DNA of 64,000 nt from an uncultured bacterium (GCA_905215065.1 CAJMOF010000012.1:3699-67698), one strand, 5' to 3'; shown: positions 50,975 through 60,144, counted from the first letter of the stretch. Numbers and translations: made by a program. Notes: generated from the sequence alone by a model not told the origin.

Positions 50975-53602
50975 CTACTCGGCGTCGGGGACCTCGTAAG
51001 TGGCCGCCGGCGTGTTGTCGCACACGACGGTAAAAGCACCGTCCTTGTCGACATCGACCGTCACCTGATCTCCCTCGCGCACCGTGCCGTCGATGATGGC
51101 GGCGGCGATGGCGTCCACGACCTCGCGCTGGACCAGGCGCTTGAGCGGACGGGCACCGAACACGGGGTCCAAGCCACCCACGGCGAGCATCTGCTTGGCC
51201 GCCGGGGTGATGGCAAGCGTCATGCGCTCCTTGGCCAGACGTGCGCGGACGTCGGCGAGCTGAATATCAACGATCTTTTCGATCTGCGCCATGCCGAGCG
51301 GATGGAACACCACGATATCGTCGATACGGTTGAGGAACTCGGGGCGGAAGGTCTGAGCCATGGCGGCGTCGACCTGATGGCGCATCTCCTCCTCGTCCTT
51401 ACCGGACAGATCGGCGATGGCCTTGGAGCCCACGTTGGACGTCATGATGATAATCGTGTTCTTGAAGGACACCTGGCGACCCTGGCCATCGGTCAGACGG
51501 CCGTCATCAAGCACCTGCAACAGCACGTTGAAGACATCCGGATGAGCCTTCTCCATCTCGTCGAGCAAGATTACGGAGTACGGACGACGGCGCACGGCCT
51601 CGGTGAGCTGGCCGCCCTCGTCGTAGCCCACGTATCCCGGAGGCGCACCGATCAGACGCTGAACGCTGAACTTCTCCATATACTCGGACATGTCGATACG
51701 CACGAGCGCGCGCTCATCATCGAACAGGCACTCGGCCAGCGCCTTGGCGAGCTCGGTCTTGCCTACGCCGGTGGGGCCCAGGAAGAAGAAGCTGCCGATG
51801 GGCTTGTCCGGATCGGAGAGGCCCGCACGGCTACGGCGCACGGCCGCGGCCACAGCGGACACGGCCTCGTCCTGACCGATGACGCGCTTATGCAGCTCGC
51901 CCTCCAGGCCCTTGAGCTTGTCGAGCTCGCCCTGCATCATCTTGGACACGGGCACGCCGGTCCAGGCACTCACGACCTCGGCAATCTCGTCGGAGGTCAC
52001 CTGCTCGTTCAGGCCCTCGCCATCCTGCTGCTTTTGTGCCTCGAGCGCAGCCTCGGACTCCTGAATCTGCTGCTGCAGGCCCGGAATCACGGAGAAGCGC
52101 AGCTCGGACGCACGACCCAGGTCGCCGTTGCGCGTCGCGCGCTCCTCTTCGCTCTTGGCCTCGTCAAGCTGGCCCTTAAGCTCCTGCACGTGGTCGATGG
52201 CGTTCTTTTGGTTGAGCCAGCCGGCCTTTTGCACGTTGAGCTTTTCCTGGACTTCGGCAATCTCTTGGCGCAGAGCCTCCAAACGCTCCTTAGAGGCGTC
52301 GTCGGTCTCTTTCATGAGCGCCTGTTCCTCGATCTGCAGCTGGGTGAGCTGACGCGTGGTGGCGTCGATCTCGACCGGCATGCTGTCGAGCTCCATGCGC
52401 AAGCGGCTTGCCGCCTCATCGACCAGGTCGATGGCCTTGTCGGGCAGGAAGCGGTCGGCGATATAGCGATCGGAGAGGTCGGCAGCTGCCACGAGCGCAC
52501 TATCGGTGATATGCACGCCGTGGAAGATCTCGTACTTCTCCTTGAGGCCACGCAGGATTGAAATGGTGTCCTCGACGGTAGGCTCGCTGACCATCAAGGT
52601 CTGGAAACGACGGGCGAGTGCCGCGTCCTTCTCGATGTACTTGCGGTACTCGTCGAGCGTAGTCGCGCCGATTGCGTGCAAGTCGCCACGGGCGAGCGCC
52701 GGCTTGAGGATGTTGCCGGCATCCATGGAGCCCTCGGTGGCACCCGCGCCCACGATGGTGTGGAGCTCATCGATGAACAGGATGACCTTGCCTTGCGCCT
52801 TTTGCACTTCCTTGAGCACGGCCTTCAAGCGGTCCTCGAACTCGCCGCGATACTTGGCGCCGGCGACCAGCGCGCTCATGTCGAGCTCGATGAGGTCGCG
52901 GTCGCGCAGGGTGCTCGGCACGTCGCCGGCCACGATACGCTGGGCGATACCCTCGACGATGGCCGTCTTGCCGACGCCCGGCTCGCCGATGAGCACGGGG
53001 TTGTTCTTGGTGCGGCGGGACAGAACCTGGATGGTACGGCGGATCTCGTCGGTACGGCCGATGACCGGGTCGAGCTTGCCGGCGCGGGCCAGATCGCAGA
53101 TGTTGCGACCGTACTGCTCCAGCGCCTCAAACTGGGTCTTGTCCTCGGCAGACGTCACGCGGTCATCGCCACGCAGCTCCTCGTAGACCTGCTCGATGCG
53201 CTCCTTGGTCACGCCAGCGTCACGCAGTACACGACCAGCCTCGCCCTTGTCCTCGGCAAGTGCCATCAGCAGATGCTCGGTCACCACAAAGCTGTCACCC
53301 ATCTTGGTGGCCTTCTTCTCGGCCTTCTCGATGACACGGACGAGCTCATTGGAAAGGCCCATCTGCTGGCCCTCGCCCGAAACCTTGGGCGCGCGGTCGA
53401 TGGCATCTTGTGTGGAGCGTGCAAGCTGGGCCGGATCGGCGCCGATGCGCTCGATGATCACGGAGATATTGCGCTCGCCGGCACCAAGCAGGGCGGACAG
53501 CAGGTGAATCGGCTCCACCGCGCCGGCCTGCGCGTCGGCAGCTGTGCTCATGGCGGTCTGCAGCGCCTCGCGCGACGTCATTGCTAGCTTATCGATTCTC
53601 AT
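50975..53602 (-). CDS. clpB: ATP-dependent disaggregase ClpB
   Basis: An 875-residue Hsp100 protein: Clp N-terminal domain (1-150), first AAA domain with GEPGVGKTA near residue 205, middle coiled coil (about 415-545), second AAA domain with GPTGVGKTE near 609. GAGAGGTG precedes the ATG. ClpB works with DnaK, DnaJ and GrpE to rescue aggregated proteins. The 27-bp inverted repeat at 53692 is shared with dnaK. Confidence 0.96.
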   Translation of the reverse strand: MRIDKLAMTSREALQTAMSTAADAQAGAVEPIHLLSALLGAGERNISVIIERIGADPAQLARSTQDAIDRAPKVSGEGQQMGLSNELVRVIEKAEKKATKMGDSFVVTEHLLMALAEDKGEAGRVLRDAGVTKERIEQVYEELRGDDRVTSAEDKTQFEALEQYGRNICDLARAGKLDPVIGRTDEIRRTIQVLSRRTKNNPVLIGEPGVGKTAIVEGIAQRIVAGDVPSTLRDRDLIELDMSALVAGAKYRGEFEDRLKAVLKEVQKAQGKVILFIDELHTIVGAGATEGSMDAGNILKPALARGDLHAIGATTLDEYRKYIEKDAALARRFQTLMVSEPTVEDTISILRGLKEKYEIFHGVHITDSALVAAADLSDRYIADRFLPDKAIDLVDEAASRLRMELDSMPVEIDATTRQLTQLQIEEQALMKETDDASKERLEALRQEIAEVQEKLNVQKAGWLNQKNAIDHVQELKGQLDEAKSEEERATRNGDLGRASELRFSVIPGLQQQIQESEAALEAQKQQDGEGLNEQVTSDEIAEVVSAWTGVPVSKMMQGELDKLKGLEGELHKRVIGQDEAVSAVAAAVRRSRAGLSDPDKPIGSFFFLGPTGVGKTELAKALAECLFDDERALVRIDMSEYMEKFSVQRLIGAPPGYVGYDEGGQLTEAVRRRPYSVILLDEMEKAHPDVFNVLLQVLDDGRLTDGQGRQVSFKNTIIIMTSNVGSKAIADLSGKDEEEMRHQVDAAMAQTFRPEFLNRIDDIVVFHPLGMAQIEKIVDIQLADVRARLAKERMTLAITPAAKQMLAVGGLDPVFGARPLKRLVQREVVDAIAAAIIDGTVREGDQVTVDVDKDGAFTVVCDNTPAATYEVPDAE

Positions 53603-53691
53603 GGAATCACCTCTCTTGGGGCGGCCGCCCTACGGGGCGGCTTCACGTTGTTCGAGAAGTATTGTTGCCAGCTTTGCGCGATCTTATACAC

Positions 53692-53718
53692 AAATCTAAG
53701 TCTCTATATATAAGATTT
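53692..53718. promoter_or_regulatory. HspR operator candidate upstream of clpB
   Basis: AAATCTAAGTC...ATATAAGATTT, a 27-bp inverted-repeat segment. The same arms and same length recur upstream of dnaK at 63026-63052. Elsewhere in actinobacteria HspR binds a different inverted repeat (HAIR) before dnaK and clpB, so this is likely its local form. Confidence 0.7.
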
Positions 53719-53778
53719 TCTGAGTGATTGATGGATAGGGTACTGAGATGTCAGCCCGCCGCTGCCCAGGCGCACTAC

Positions 53779-53997
53779 CGTCTCGATCTGTAACATCTAG
53801 CAGCCATTTTTGATCCTAGATGTTACAGATCAAGATGAAATGACCAGCGGCAACCGTTTGTCTCAATCTGTAACATCTACTCGGCAAATTAGGGTCTAAC
53901 TGTTACAAATCGAGACGAACGAAGACACCTGAGTCGAAAATCTAAATCTGTAACACCAGGCCCACTTTTAGCGGCCAAGATGTTACAGATCGAGACA
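53779..53997. repeat. Three tandem hairpin repeats (CTGTAACATCT family)
   Basis: Units at 53779-53837, about 53858-53919 and 53941-53997. Each has a left arm like TCTCGATCTGTAACATCTA and a right arm like AGATGTTACAGATCGAGA, with different loops. Arms vary by a few bases among copies. Confidence 0.8.
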
Positions 53998-54005
53998 AAC
54001 CGAGA

Positions 54006-54040
54006 ACTACTACAAAGGGGACGGGTACCTTTGTGGTAGT
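54006..54040. repeat. Palindromic repeat copy C1
   Basis: ACTACTACAAAGG pairs with CCTTTGTGGTAGT (one mismatch) around GGACGGGTA. Ends inside the last codons of the minus-strand gene at 54049 only by adjacency; related to 54811 and 55678. Confidence 0.65.
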
Positions 54041-54048
54041 CGCGGTCT

Positions 54049-54759
54049 CTACTCCTTCGCCGAACCCGTACTTCCCGATTCGACGGTCCAGGGCATCTCA
54101 TCCTCGAACAGCCATGTACGGGCAGACCCACTATCGCGTGCAGTCTGCGGGTCAGGCAAGCAGGTCTGTTTATAGGCATCTTGGATACACTGACCCATAA
54201 AATCGTTGAGCTCGGTCTGGTCGCCCTCCATGACATAGGCGACATCACCGTCCATGATGTAGATGCCCGGACCCTTATTGCCCTCGTAGCCCGGATCGTA
54301 CGAGACATCACATAACTTTGCGCCGTTTGCAGTGTCCAGCTCGATGGAAGAGTGGCATCCGCCAACCATGTCGTTCGCTTTTGCCCGATAGGACGCATAT
54401 CCGTACCAACGCTTAAATGTTTTGCCCTTGAGTAGCTCGGACGCCTTATCGATCAGGCTTGTATCCGTGGTATAGCGCATGGCCCCAAGCTGAATACGCG
54501 GATAATTGCTAATACCCAGCACAGCCGGCTGCTCATCAAAATCAACGGCAATGGTCTCGGGCTTGTCGTCGCCGGTCAGAAGTTCGACAGATTGAGTCAC
54601 AGGCTTGACCACCGGCTCCGTCACCGCAGCAGGTAGAAATGCCATGCCGACAACGCCCGCGCCAACCACGGTAATCGCAAGCGCCAAAACAATCAATCCA
54701 ATACGGGCAGGACTTCTCACAGCAAAGCACCTCGCAACGCAAACCTTCGCTACCTGCAC
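54049..54759 (-). CDS. Exported or anchored protein of unknown function
   Basis: A 236-residue protein with one N-terminal hydrophobic segment (about residues 18-45, IGLIVLALAITVVGAGVVGMAFL) and an outside domain with several Cys (GGCHSS, LCDVSY, QCIQDAYKQTC). No family was recognised. The start may lie a few codons downstream, as no clear ribosome site is seen. It is divergent from the gene at 54955, which has the same plan (anchor plus Cys-containing domain). Confidence 0.6.
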   Translation of the reverse strand: MQVAKVCVARCFAVRSPARIGLIVLALAITVVGAGVVGMAFLPAAVTEPVVKPVTQSVELLTGDDKPETIAVDFDEQPAVLGISNYPRIQLGAMRYTTDTSLIDKASELLKGKTFKRWYGYASYRAKANDMVGGCHSSIELDTANGAKLCDVSYDPGYEGNKGPGIYIMDGDVAYVMEGDQTELNDFMGQCIQDAYKQTCLPDPQTARDSGSARTWLFEDEMPWTVESGSTGSAKE

Positions 54760-54810
54760 TAATGATATCGCCAGCCAGCACTATTACCAAAAGAAGCCGC
54801 GCGCTCCTCA

Positions 54811-54843
54811 CCACCACAAAGGGGACAGGCACCTTTGTGGTGG
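54811..54843. repeat. Palindromic repeat copy C2
   Basis: CCACCACAAAGG and CCTTTGTGGTGG, exact complements around GGACAGGCA, followed by TTTTCGAC. Confidence 0.75.
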
Positions 54844-54954
54844 TTTTCGACGCTAACGGTCGACCATCTCGCGCCATGAGATTAAACTTGAATTGTTCTC
54901 TGAACATATCCATTTCTGCCTATCCTCAACAGATCTTTGTCTCGAGGAGCGCAT

Positions 54955-55623
54955 ATGAAGCTGTCTCATTCCACCGGTCGCAACGTCATCGCCATTCTCG
55001 CCATACCCATCGTGATGCTCTTCCTTATCGTCGCCACGCCCTTTTCCCTTGGCATCGCCTCGCCCTTCGATTTATGCGGAATGGTCGACGCCGGCTCGCG
55101 TGCCACCTCGCTCTCCTTTATCTGTCGCGGCGTGTTCTACGAAGATGGAATTCCCACCGGAATTTGGCGGTCAAAGTTACCGCTGCTCGGAACGATTGAT
55201 GGATGCTTCCCCTATTTCAGCCTTGAACCTCAGACGATGAATTATTTGATCGACGACCAGCCACTCGACTCCATCACCCTCGCCTACGACTACGCACCAA
55301 ACACCGGTGAGCGCCACATGAACCAAGTCCTCGACAAGATGCTTGGACAGTGCGGGCTCACCGAGGAGGCCGGTCGAACCATCTATAGCAACCAGAAATT
55401 AAAGCGAACAGAACTCCGCCGTGTCGGAAAAATCAAAGGGCGAAACGGGGCCGCCTACTGGGATGCCTGGGCAACACGCGACAAGGGCGAATTCGGACAC
55501 AACACCTATATAGTCACTGTCTACACCAAAGACGGAATTAAGGACAATGTTGACGATTTCGCGTCATCCAAACTCGGCATCCCCAAAACAACCAAGACTC
55601 CCGGCTTGGATGAAATCCTGTAG
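54955..55623 (+). CDS. Membrane-anchored protein of unknown function
   Basis: 222 residues from ATG 54955, with GAGGAG upstream. One N-terminal hydrophobic segment (about residues 9-32) and an extracytoplasmic domain with Cys at CGM, ICRG, GCFP and QCGL. No family recognised. It is flanked by copies C2 and C3 of a palindromic repeat in opposite orientation. Confidence 0.6.
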   Translation: MKLSHSTGRNVIAILAIPIVMLFLIVATPFSLGIASPFDLCGMVDAGSRATSLSFICRGVFYEDGIPTGIWRSKLPLLGTIDGCFPYFSLEPQTMNYLIDDQPLDSITLAYDYAPNTGERHMNQVLDKMLGQCGLTEEAGRTIYSNQKLKRTELRRVGKIKGRNGAAYWDAWATRDKGEFGHNTYIVTVYTKDGIKDNVDDFASSKLGIPKTTKTPGLDEIL

Positions 55624-55677
55624 GGACGCCCATTAACATGCCGCTCAACGATCACAACAACATCGAGCTCGTCCCCA

Positions 55678-55710
55678 CCACCACAAAGGTGCCTGTCCCC
55701 TTTGTGGTGG
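55678..55710. repeat. Palindromic repeat copy C3
   Basis: Same arms as copy C2 (CCACCACAAAGG/CCTTTGTGGTGG) with the centre inverted (TGCCTGTCC), followed by TTTTCGAC. Located after the gene at 54955. Confidence 0.75.
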
Positions 55711-55804
55711 TTTTCGACAAAAAGAAGCCGCCCCGATAGCAGAGGAGGCATCAAGCAAGTCTATTTTTGGCGTCCCTCAAGACCCAACGAGAACGTCGCG
55801 GTAG

Positions 55805-55874
55805 CCCCGGCCACACCTTTCCCTCGGGCGACCCTCGCGAAGCGCGTGAGCGCGAGGGAAAGGTGCGGCCGGGG
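55805..55874 (-). terminator. Long hairpin after the hydratase gene
   Basis: CCCCGGCC-CACCTTTCCCTCG pairs with CGAGGGAAAGGTG-GGCCGGGG; an inner GCG-rich hairpin closes the loop. Twelve bases past the stop on the minus strand. No T-run, so it could also be a protective 3' hairpin. Confidence 0.6.
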
Positions 55875-55886
55875 CGTACAGCAGAG

Positions 55887-58187
55887 TTACTCGGCAGCGG
55901 CCTTGAACTTGTTGTAGTTGATCAGGCAGCCGGCCTTGACGATGGCACGCTCCTCGGCCGTCATATCGGCAATGTAGAGCTCAATCTGCTCGACCGCACC
56001 GTCGGCGCGCACCACGTAGGCGGCGATGTTCTTGAGGTCGCCATCGAGCGCGGCACGGATACCCGGCACAAAGACGTAGTCGCCCACCTCAAAGTTGGGC
56101 TCCGTCTCCATCTGGAAGGGCACCATGCCCCAGTTCATCACGTTGGAGCGATAGCGCTTGGTGGCGTACTCGTGAACGATGTTGGCTAGGCCGCCGATCA
56201 CGCGCTGGCAGCTCGCGGCCTGCTCGCGAGCGGAACCGTCACCGGGCTTCTTGGCATAGAGCATGGAGCCGTATTCTGTCGCCTTGGCATCGGCCGCGAC
56301 GCCCGCGCCCGCCAGTGCCTCAAACACGCCGGCAAGCTCGGCATCGAGCGCCGCCAGGTCGCCCGCGGACTCGCCAGCAACGCGGCGCTTCTCCACGGCG
56401 TCGACCTCCTTGGAACGGCCCACGTAGGCCGGGTCGCGGCGGCTGAGCGTAAACTCGGCCAGGCCCAGCGGATTGGAGCGGAAGGAGCTCGTCTCGCCCG
56501 AAGGAATGAGCTCGTCGGTCGTGGTGACCGGGTCCATGATCTTGGAACACACCTTGAGCAGGATGTCGTCGCCGAGCGGCTCCATCGCGGGCCACGGCTT
56601 GATGTTGGGACCCTCGACCAGCTCGTCGGCAGGCTCCGCCTTGCCAAAGCCCCAGTACACGCGCTTCTTGTACGGCGCGTCGTCGAAGGTGTACTCGCAA
56701 GCCTCGTCCCAGGTGTCCTCGGGCAGGTCGGTCGCCGGCGTCAGGATGCCGCCGTTGGCAGCCGTCGCCGCAATGGAACGGGCGTCCATCAGAGCCACGG
56801 CGCTCAGCTGGCCATTGCCCGGCTTGGAGCCCTCGCGGTTGGGGAAGTTGCGCGTGGTGTGGCGGATCGACAGGCCGTTGTTGGCGGGCGTGTCGCCGGC
56901 ACCGAAGCACGGGCCGCAGAATGCCGTGCGCACGATCGCGCCGGCCTCCATAAGGTCGTAGATATAGCCGCGGCGTGTAAGCTCGAGTGCCACGGGCTGG
57001 CTCGTGGGATAGACCGACAGCGAGAACTCGCCGCAGCCGGTGTTGGCGCCCTTGAGCACGCGGGCAGCCTGGACCACGGAGTCGTAGTTGCCGCCCGAGC
57101 AGCCGGCGATAACGCCCTGCTGCACGTGCAGCTTGCCGTCGACGATCTTGTCGAGCAGGCTAAAGTGCGTCTTGCCCTCGCCGATCTTAGCGGCCTCGAG
57201 CTCCACCTCGTGAAGGATGTCCTCGAGGTTCTCGTTGAGCTCGTCAATCTCAAAGCCGTTGGAAGGATGGAACGGCAGCGCAATCATGGGCTTGATGCTC
57301 GACAGATCGACCTCGACGCAGCCGTCGTAGTAGGCAACATCGGCAGGCTTGAGCTCACGGTAGTCGTCGCCGCGGCCGTGCATGGCTAGGAATGCGTGCG
57401 TGTCCTCGTCGGTGGCCCAGATGCTCGACAGACAGGTGGTCTCGGTGGTCATGACGTCGACGCCGTTGCGGTAGTCGGTCGTCATGCTCGCGATGCCGGG
57501 GCCCACAAACTCCATGACCTTGTTCTTGACGTAGCCCTTGGCAAAGACAGCGCGGATGATGGCGAGCGCCACATCGTGCGGGCCGACGCCGGGGCGCGGG
57601 GCTCCCGTGAGGTAGATGGCGACGACGCCGGGATAGGCGACGTCGTAGGTGTCGCGCAGCAGTTGCTTTGCCAGCTCGCCGCCGCCCTCGCCCACGGCCA
57701 TAGTGCCCAGAGCGCCGTAGCGGGTGTGCGAGTCGGAACCCAGGATCATCTTGCCGCAGCCCGCGAAGTTCTCACGCATAAAGGAGTGGATAACGGCGAT
57801 ATGCGGCGGAACGAAGATGCCACCGTACTTCTTGGCGGCCGAGAGGCCAAAGACGTGGTCGTCCTCGTTGATGGTGCCGCCCACGGCGCACAGCGAATTA
57901 TGGCAGTTGGTGAGCACGTAAGGCAGCGGGAACTGCTCCATGCCCGAGGCGCGCGCCGTCTGGATGATGCCGACAAAGGTGATGTCGTGGCTCGCCATGG
58001 CATCGAAGCGAATCTTGAGCGCCTCGGGGTCGCCGGACGTATTGTGTGCCTGGAGGATCGAATACGCGATGGTGCCGCGCTTGGCATCCTCGGGCGTCTG
58101 CGTAATACCGCGCTCGGCAGCCTCGGCCGCAGGCACAACCTCGCTGCCGCCGCGCAGGTAGATGCCGTCCTCGTACAGCTTGACCAT
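55887..58187 (-). CDS. Aconitase-family hydratase
   Basis: 766 residues from ATG 58187 (MVKLYEDGIYLRGG), with GGGAGA upstream; the longer frame adds unrelated residues. Aconitase features are present: TNCHNSLCAVGG, SDSHTRYGALGTMA, GCSGGNYD, CGPCFGAGDTPANNG and NFPNREGSKPG, with Cys residues to hold a 4Fe-4S cluster, plus a swivel domain at the end (RYRSNVMNWGMVPF). Length is close to the aconitase-like hydratases of gut anaerobes rather than 890-residue AcnA. It probably isomerises citrate or a related acid. No other TCA genes are near. Confidence 0.85.
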   Translation of the reverse strand: MVKLYEDGIYLRGGSEVVPAAEAAERGITQTPEDAKRGTIAYSILQAHNTSGDPEALKIRFDAMASHDITFVGIIQTARASGMEQFPLPYVLTNCHNSLCAVGGTINEDDHVFGLSAAKKYGGIFVPPHIAVIHSFMRENFAGCGKMILGSDSHTRYGALGTMAVGEGGGELAKQLLRDTYDVAYPGVVAIYLTGAPRPGVGPHDVALAIIRAVFAKGYVKNKVMEFVGPGIASMTTDYRNGVDVMTTETTCLSSIWATDEDTHAFLAMHGRGDDYRELKPADVAYYDGCVEVDLSSIKPMIALPFHPSNGFEIDELNENLEDILHEVELEAAKIGEGKTHFSLLDKIVDGKLHVQQGVIAGCSGGNYDSVVQAARVLKGANTGCGEFSLSVYPTSQPVALELTRRGYIYDLMEAGAIVRTAFCGPCFGAGDTPANNGLSIRHTTRNFPNREGSKPGNGQLSAVALMDARSIAATAANGGILTPATDLPEDTWDEACEYTFDDAPYKKRVYWGFGKAEPADELVEGPNIKPWPAMEPLGDDILLKVCSKIMDPVTTTDELIPSGETSSFRSNPLGLAEFTLSRRDPAYVGRSKEVDAVEKRRVAGESAGDLAALDAELAGVFEALAGAGVAADAKATEYGSMLYAKKPGDGSAREQAASCQRVIGGLANIVHEYATKRYRSNVMNWGMVPFQMETEPNFEVGDYVFVPGIRAALDGDLKNIAAYVVRADGAVEQIELYIADMTAEERAIVKAGCLINYNKFKAAAE

Positions 58188-58341
58188 ACTGTCTCCCACT
58201 CTGCCCAAAAGATTTGGGCGCATAGCATACATTCGTTCAATATCGTGCCATAGAACGGTTGCGAGTGGGTTACGAATCTGCACGTTCACTTTATCTCGGT
58301 AAAGTAAAGGACGAGCATCTTGCACCAATCTCTTGACAAGG

Positions 58342-58391
58342 AATGTCCCAAAGTGCCGGCACAAAAGGAACGTCCCTAACTGCCAGGTTGG
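58342..58391. repeat. Palindromic repeat copy A2
   Basis: Shares TGTCCCAAAGTGCCGGCA and AAAGGAACGTCCCTA with copy A1 at 4794-4841. The second arm has decayed (CTGCCAGG). Confidence 0.7.
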
Positions 58392-58478
58392 CAATCTCTC
58401 GGGTAGTCATTTAAGAACATTCCCAATGACTACCGCATCCGGAGCAAGGCAACGCCGCAGGTAGAGGACGGACAGCGA

Positions 58479-58579
58479 GCGACGTCCAGAGCGAACAAGT
58501 TGGCATGAAAAAGGCAAGGCATAGACCTTCTGGTCATGCCTTGCCTTTTGAATGACAAATTGTCGCTCTGGACGTCGCG
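58479..58579 (-). terminator. Nested palindrome ending the heat-shock operon
   Basis: Inner arms AAAAGGCAAGGCAT (58509-58522) and ATGCCTTGCCTTTT (58536-58549) are exact and run into TTTTT on the minus strand, after hspR. Outer arms GCGACGTCCAGAGCGA and TCGCTCTGGACGTCGC are also exact complements. Confidence 0.85.
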
Positions 58580-58619
58580 CAGCGTCGAGCCGTTACGCCG
58601 TTCGGCAGAACGGCGTAAC

Positions 58620-59036
58620 CTACAAATCCCCGCCGGCGCCCAGTAGCTTGCGCATGACCTGTTCGGGGTTAACCGAGCCGTCGCGCGGGGCCAGGGCGGT
58701 GATCTTCTTCTGCATCTTGTACTCGTGCAGCTCGTCCTCGAGCTGGCGCACGCGTGCGCGGAGTTTTTCGTTCTCGCGCTCGCGCTCCTCGGCACGCTCC
58801 TTCATATCGAGGATGCGCACCACGCCGGCAAGGTTGATGCCCTCGTCAGTCAGCTGGTTGATGAGCTCCAGGCGCTCGATATCGGCACGCGAATACAGAC
58901 GCGTGTTGCCGCCCGAGCGCTGGGGGTTCACCAGGCCCTTGGACTCGTAGACGCGCAGAGTCTGCGGATGCATGCCGGTCAACTCGGCCGCCACGCTGAT
59001 CATGTACAGCGGTTTATTCCTATTGTCCTCGGCCAT
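58620..59036 (-). CDS. hspR: Heat-shock repressor HspR (MerR family)
   Basis: A 138-residue protein with the MerR winged helix YMISVAAELTGMHPQTLRVYESKGLVNPQRSGGNTRLYS, a coiled-coil stretch (ERERENEKLRARVRQLEDEL) and a short tail. Its place behind dnaK, grpE and dnaJ is typical of actinobacterial HspR, which represses this operon and clpB, often with DnaK as corepressor. Confidence 0.93.
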   Translation of the reverse strand: MAEDNRNKPLYMISVAAELTGMHPQTLRVYESKGLVNPQRSGGNTRLYSRADIERLELINQLTDEGINLAGVVRILDMKERAEERERENEKLRARVRQLEDELHEYKMQKKITALAPRDGSVNPEQVMRKLLGAGGDL

Positions 59037-59108
59037 GCTACCTGACCCCTTTCCGTCTCGTTATCGTCCATCATAAGCCCGCGGGCGCGGGTGTGCGCCA
59101 CGACCGCC

Positions 59109-60074
59109 CTAGTACGTCGCCTTGTAACGGTTGACCTTCTCGCGATAGTCGCGCGTGTCGGCCTCGCGCAGTTTGGTCATCGCGTCGCGCTCGTCATCGG
59201 ATAGGTTCGTGGGAACCTGCACCCTGATCTCGACGAGCAGCGCACCCGTGCGGCCGCGGTGCTTAACGTCGGGCGCGCCCATTTCCTTAAAGCGGAACTT
59301 CTTGCCCGTCTGGGTACCCGCGGGCACCTTCAGACGAACCGTCGCGCCACCGGGCGTGGGCACGTCCACCGTGCAGCCGAGTGCCGCCTCGTAGACCGAA
59401 ATCGGCACCTCCATGGTCACATCGGCGCCCTTGCGCTTAAACAGCGGGTGCTCCTCCACGTGCGTGGTCACGACCAGGTCGCCGCGCTCGCCGCCGGCGA
59501 CGCCGTACTCGCCGCGACGCTTGTAGCGCAGCTTGCCGCCATCCACGGCGCCCGCAGGCACCGCGACCGTGATGGTCTGCTGCTCGCCCGTCGAGGGAAT
59601 GCGGTAGGTGACCTTGTGCGTCACGCCGCGGAATGCGTCCTCGGCCGTTACGTCGACAGTCAGCGACAGGTCGCCGCCCTTGCGCGCGCGACTGCGGCCC
59701 GCGCCGGCACCGGCATTACCCGCGGCCCCGGCAAAGCCCGAGCCCCAATCGCTGCCCCAGGCGCCGTTGCCGCTAAAGATGCTGTCGAAGATATCACCCC
59801 AGCCGCTGGCGCCCGCGCCGGCGCCGTAGCCACCGCTATACGCGCCGCCCGCGCCCGGCATGCCGCCGAACATGAGCATCTGGTCGTACTCTTTGCGCTT
59901 CTTCTCGTCCGAAAGCGTCTCGTAGGCCTCGCTGATCTCCTTGAACTTGGCCTCGTCGCCGCCGGCATCGGGGTGATATTTTTGCGCGAGCTTGCGAAAC
60001 GCGCTCTTGATCTCTTTGTCGGAGGCGCTCTTGGATACGCCCAGGATGTCATAGAAGGTTTTGCCTGCAGCCAT
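59109..60074 (-). CDS. dnaJ: DnaJ-type co-chaperone without zinc fingers
   Basis: 321 residues: J domain (5-70) with HPD in KYHPDAGG, a Gly-rich linker (72-130), then two beta-domains. The four CxxCxGxG zinc repeats of class I DnaJ are absent, so it is a class II, CbpA-like co-chaperone. AGGAGAGGAG precedes the ATG. It stimulates DnaK ATPase. A strong hairpin separates it from grpE. Confidence 0.92.
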   Translation of the reverse strand: MAAGKTFYDILGVSKSASDKEIKSAFRKLAQKYHPDAGGDEAKFKEISEAYETLSDEKKRKEYDQMLMFGGMPGAGGAYSGGYGAGAGASGWGDIFDSIFSGNGAWGSDWGSGFAGAAGNAGAGAGRSRARKGGDLSLTVDVTAEDAFRGVTHKVTYRIPSTGEQQTITVAVPAGAVDGGKLRYKRRGEYGVAGGERGDLVVTTHVEEHPLFKRKGADVTMEVPISVYEAALGCTVDVPTPGGATVRLKVPAGTQTGKKFRFKEMGAPDVKHRGRTGALLVEIRVQVPTNLSDDERDAMTKLREADTRDYREKVNRYKATY

Positions 60075-60144
60075 CGTAGCTCCTCTCCTGTTTCATCCAC
60101 CGTCCAACGGGCGGCGGCTCATACTGTCATATGGCACTAGGCCA

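Larger units (their letters stand above)
53603..54048. other. Non-coding stretch upstream of clpB
   Basis: No gene is seen. It contains the heat-shock operator candidate (53692-53718), three tandem hairpin repeats (53779-53997) and one CAAAGGGGAC palindrome (54006-54040). Confidence 0.6.
58188..58619. other. Non-coding stretch with repeats and operon terminator
   Basis: No gene is supported. It contains repeat copy A2 (58342-58391), a short B-like palindrome (about 58405-58436, AGTCATTTAAGAACATTCCCAATGACT) and the nested palindrome at 58479-58579. Confidence 0.6.

Noticed and set aside
53779..53997. A CRISPR array
   Set aside because: The units are self-complementary hairpins with diverging arms and irregular length, not identical repeats with uniform spacers, and no cas gene is near.
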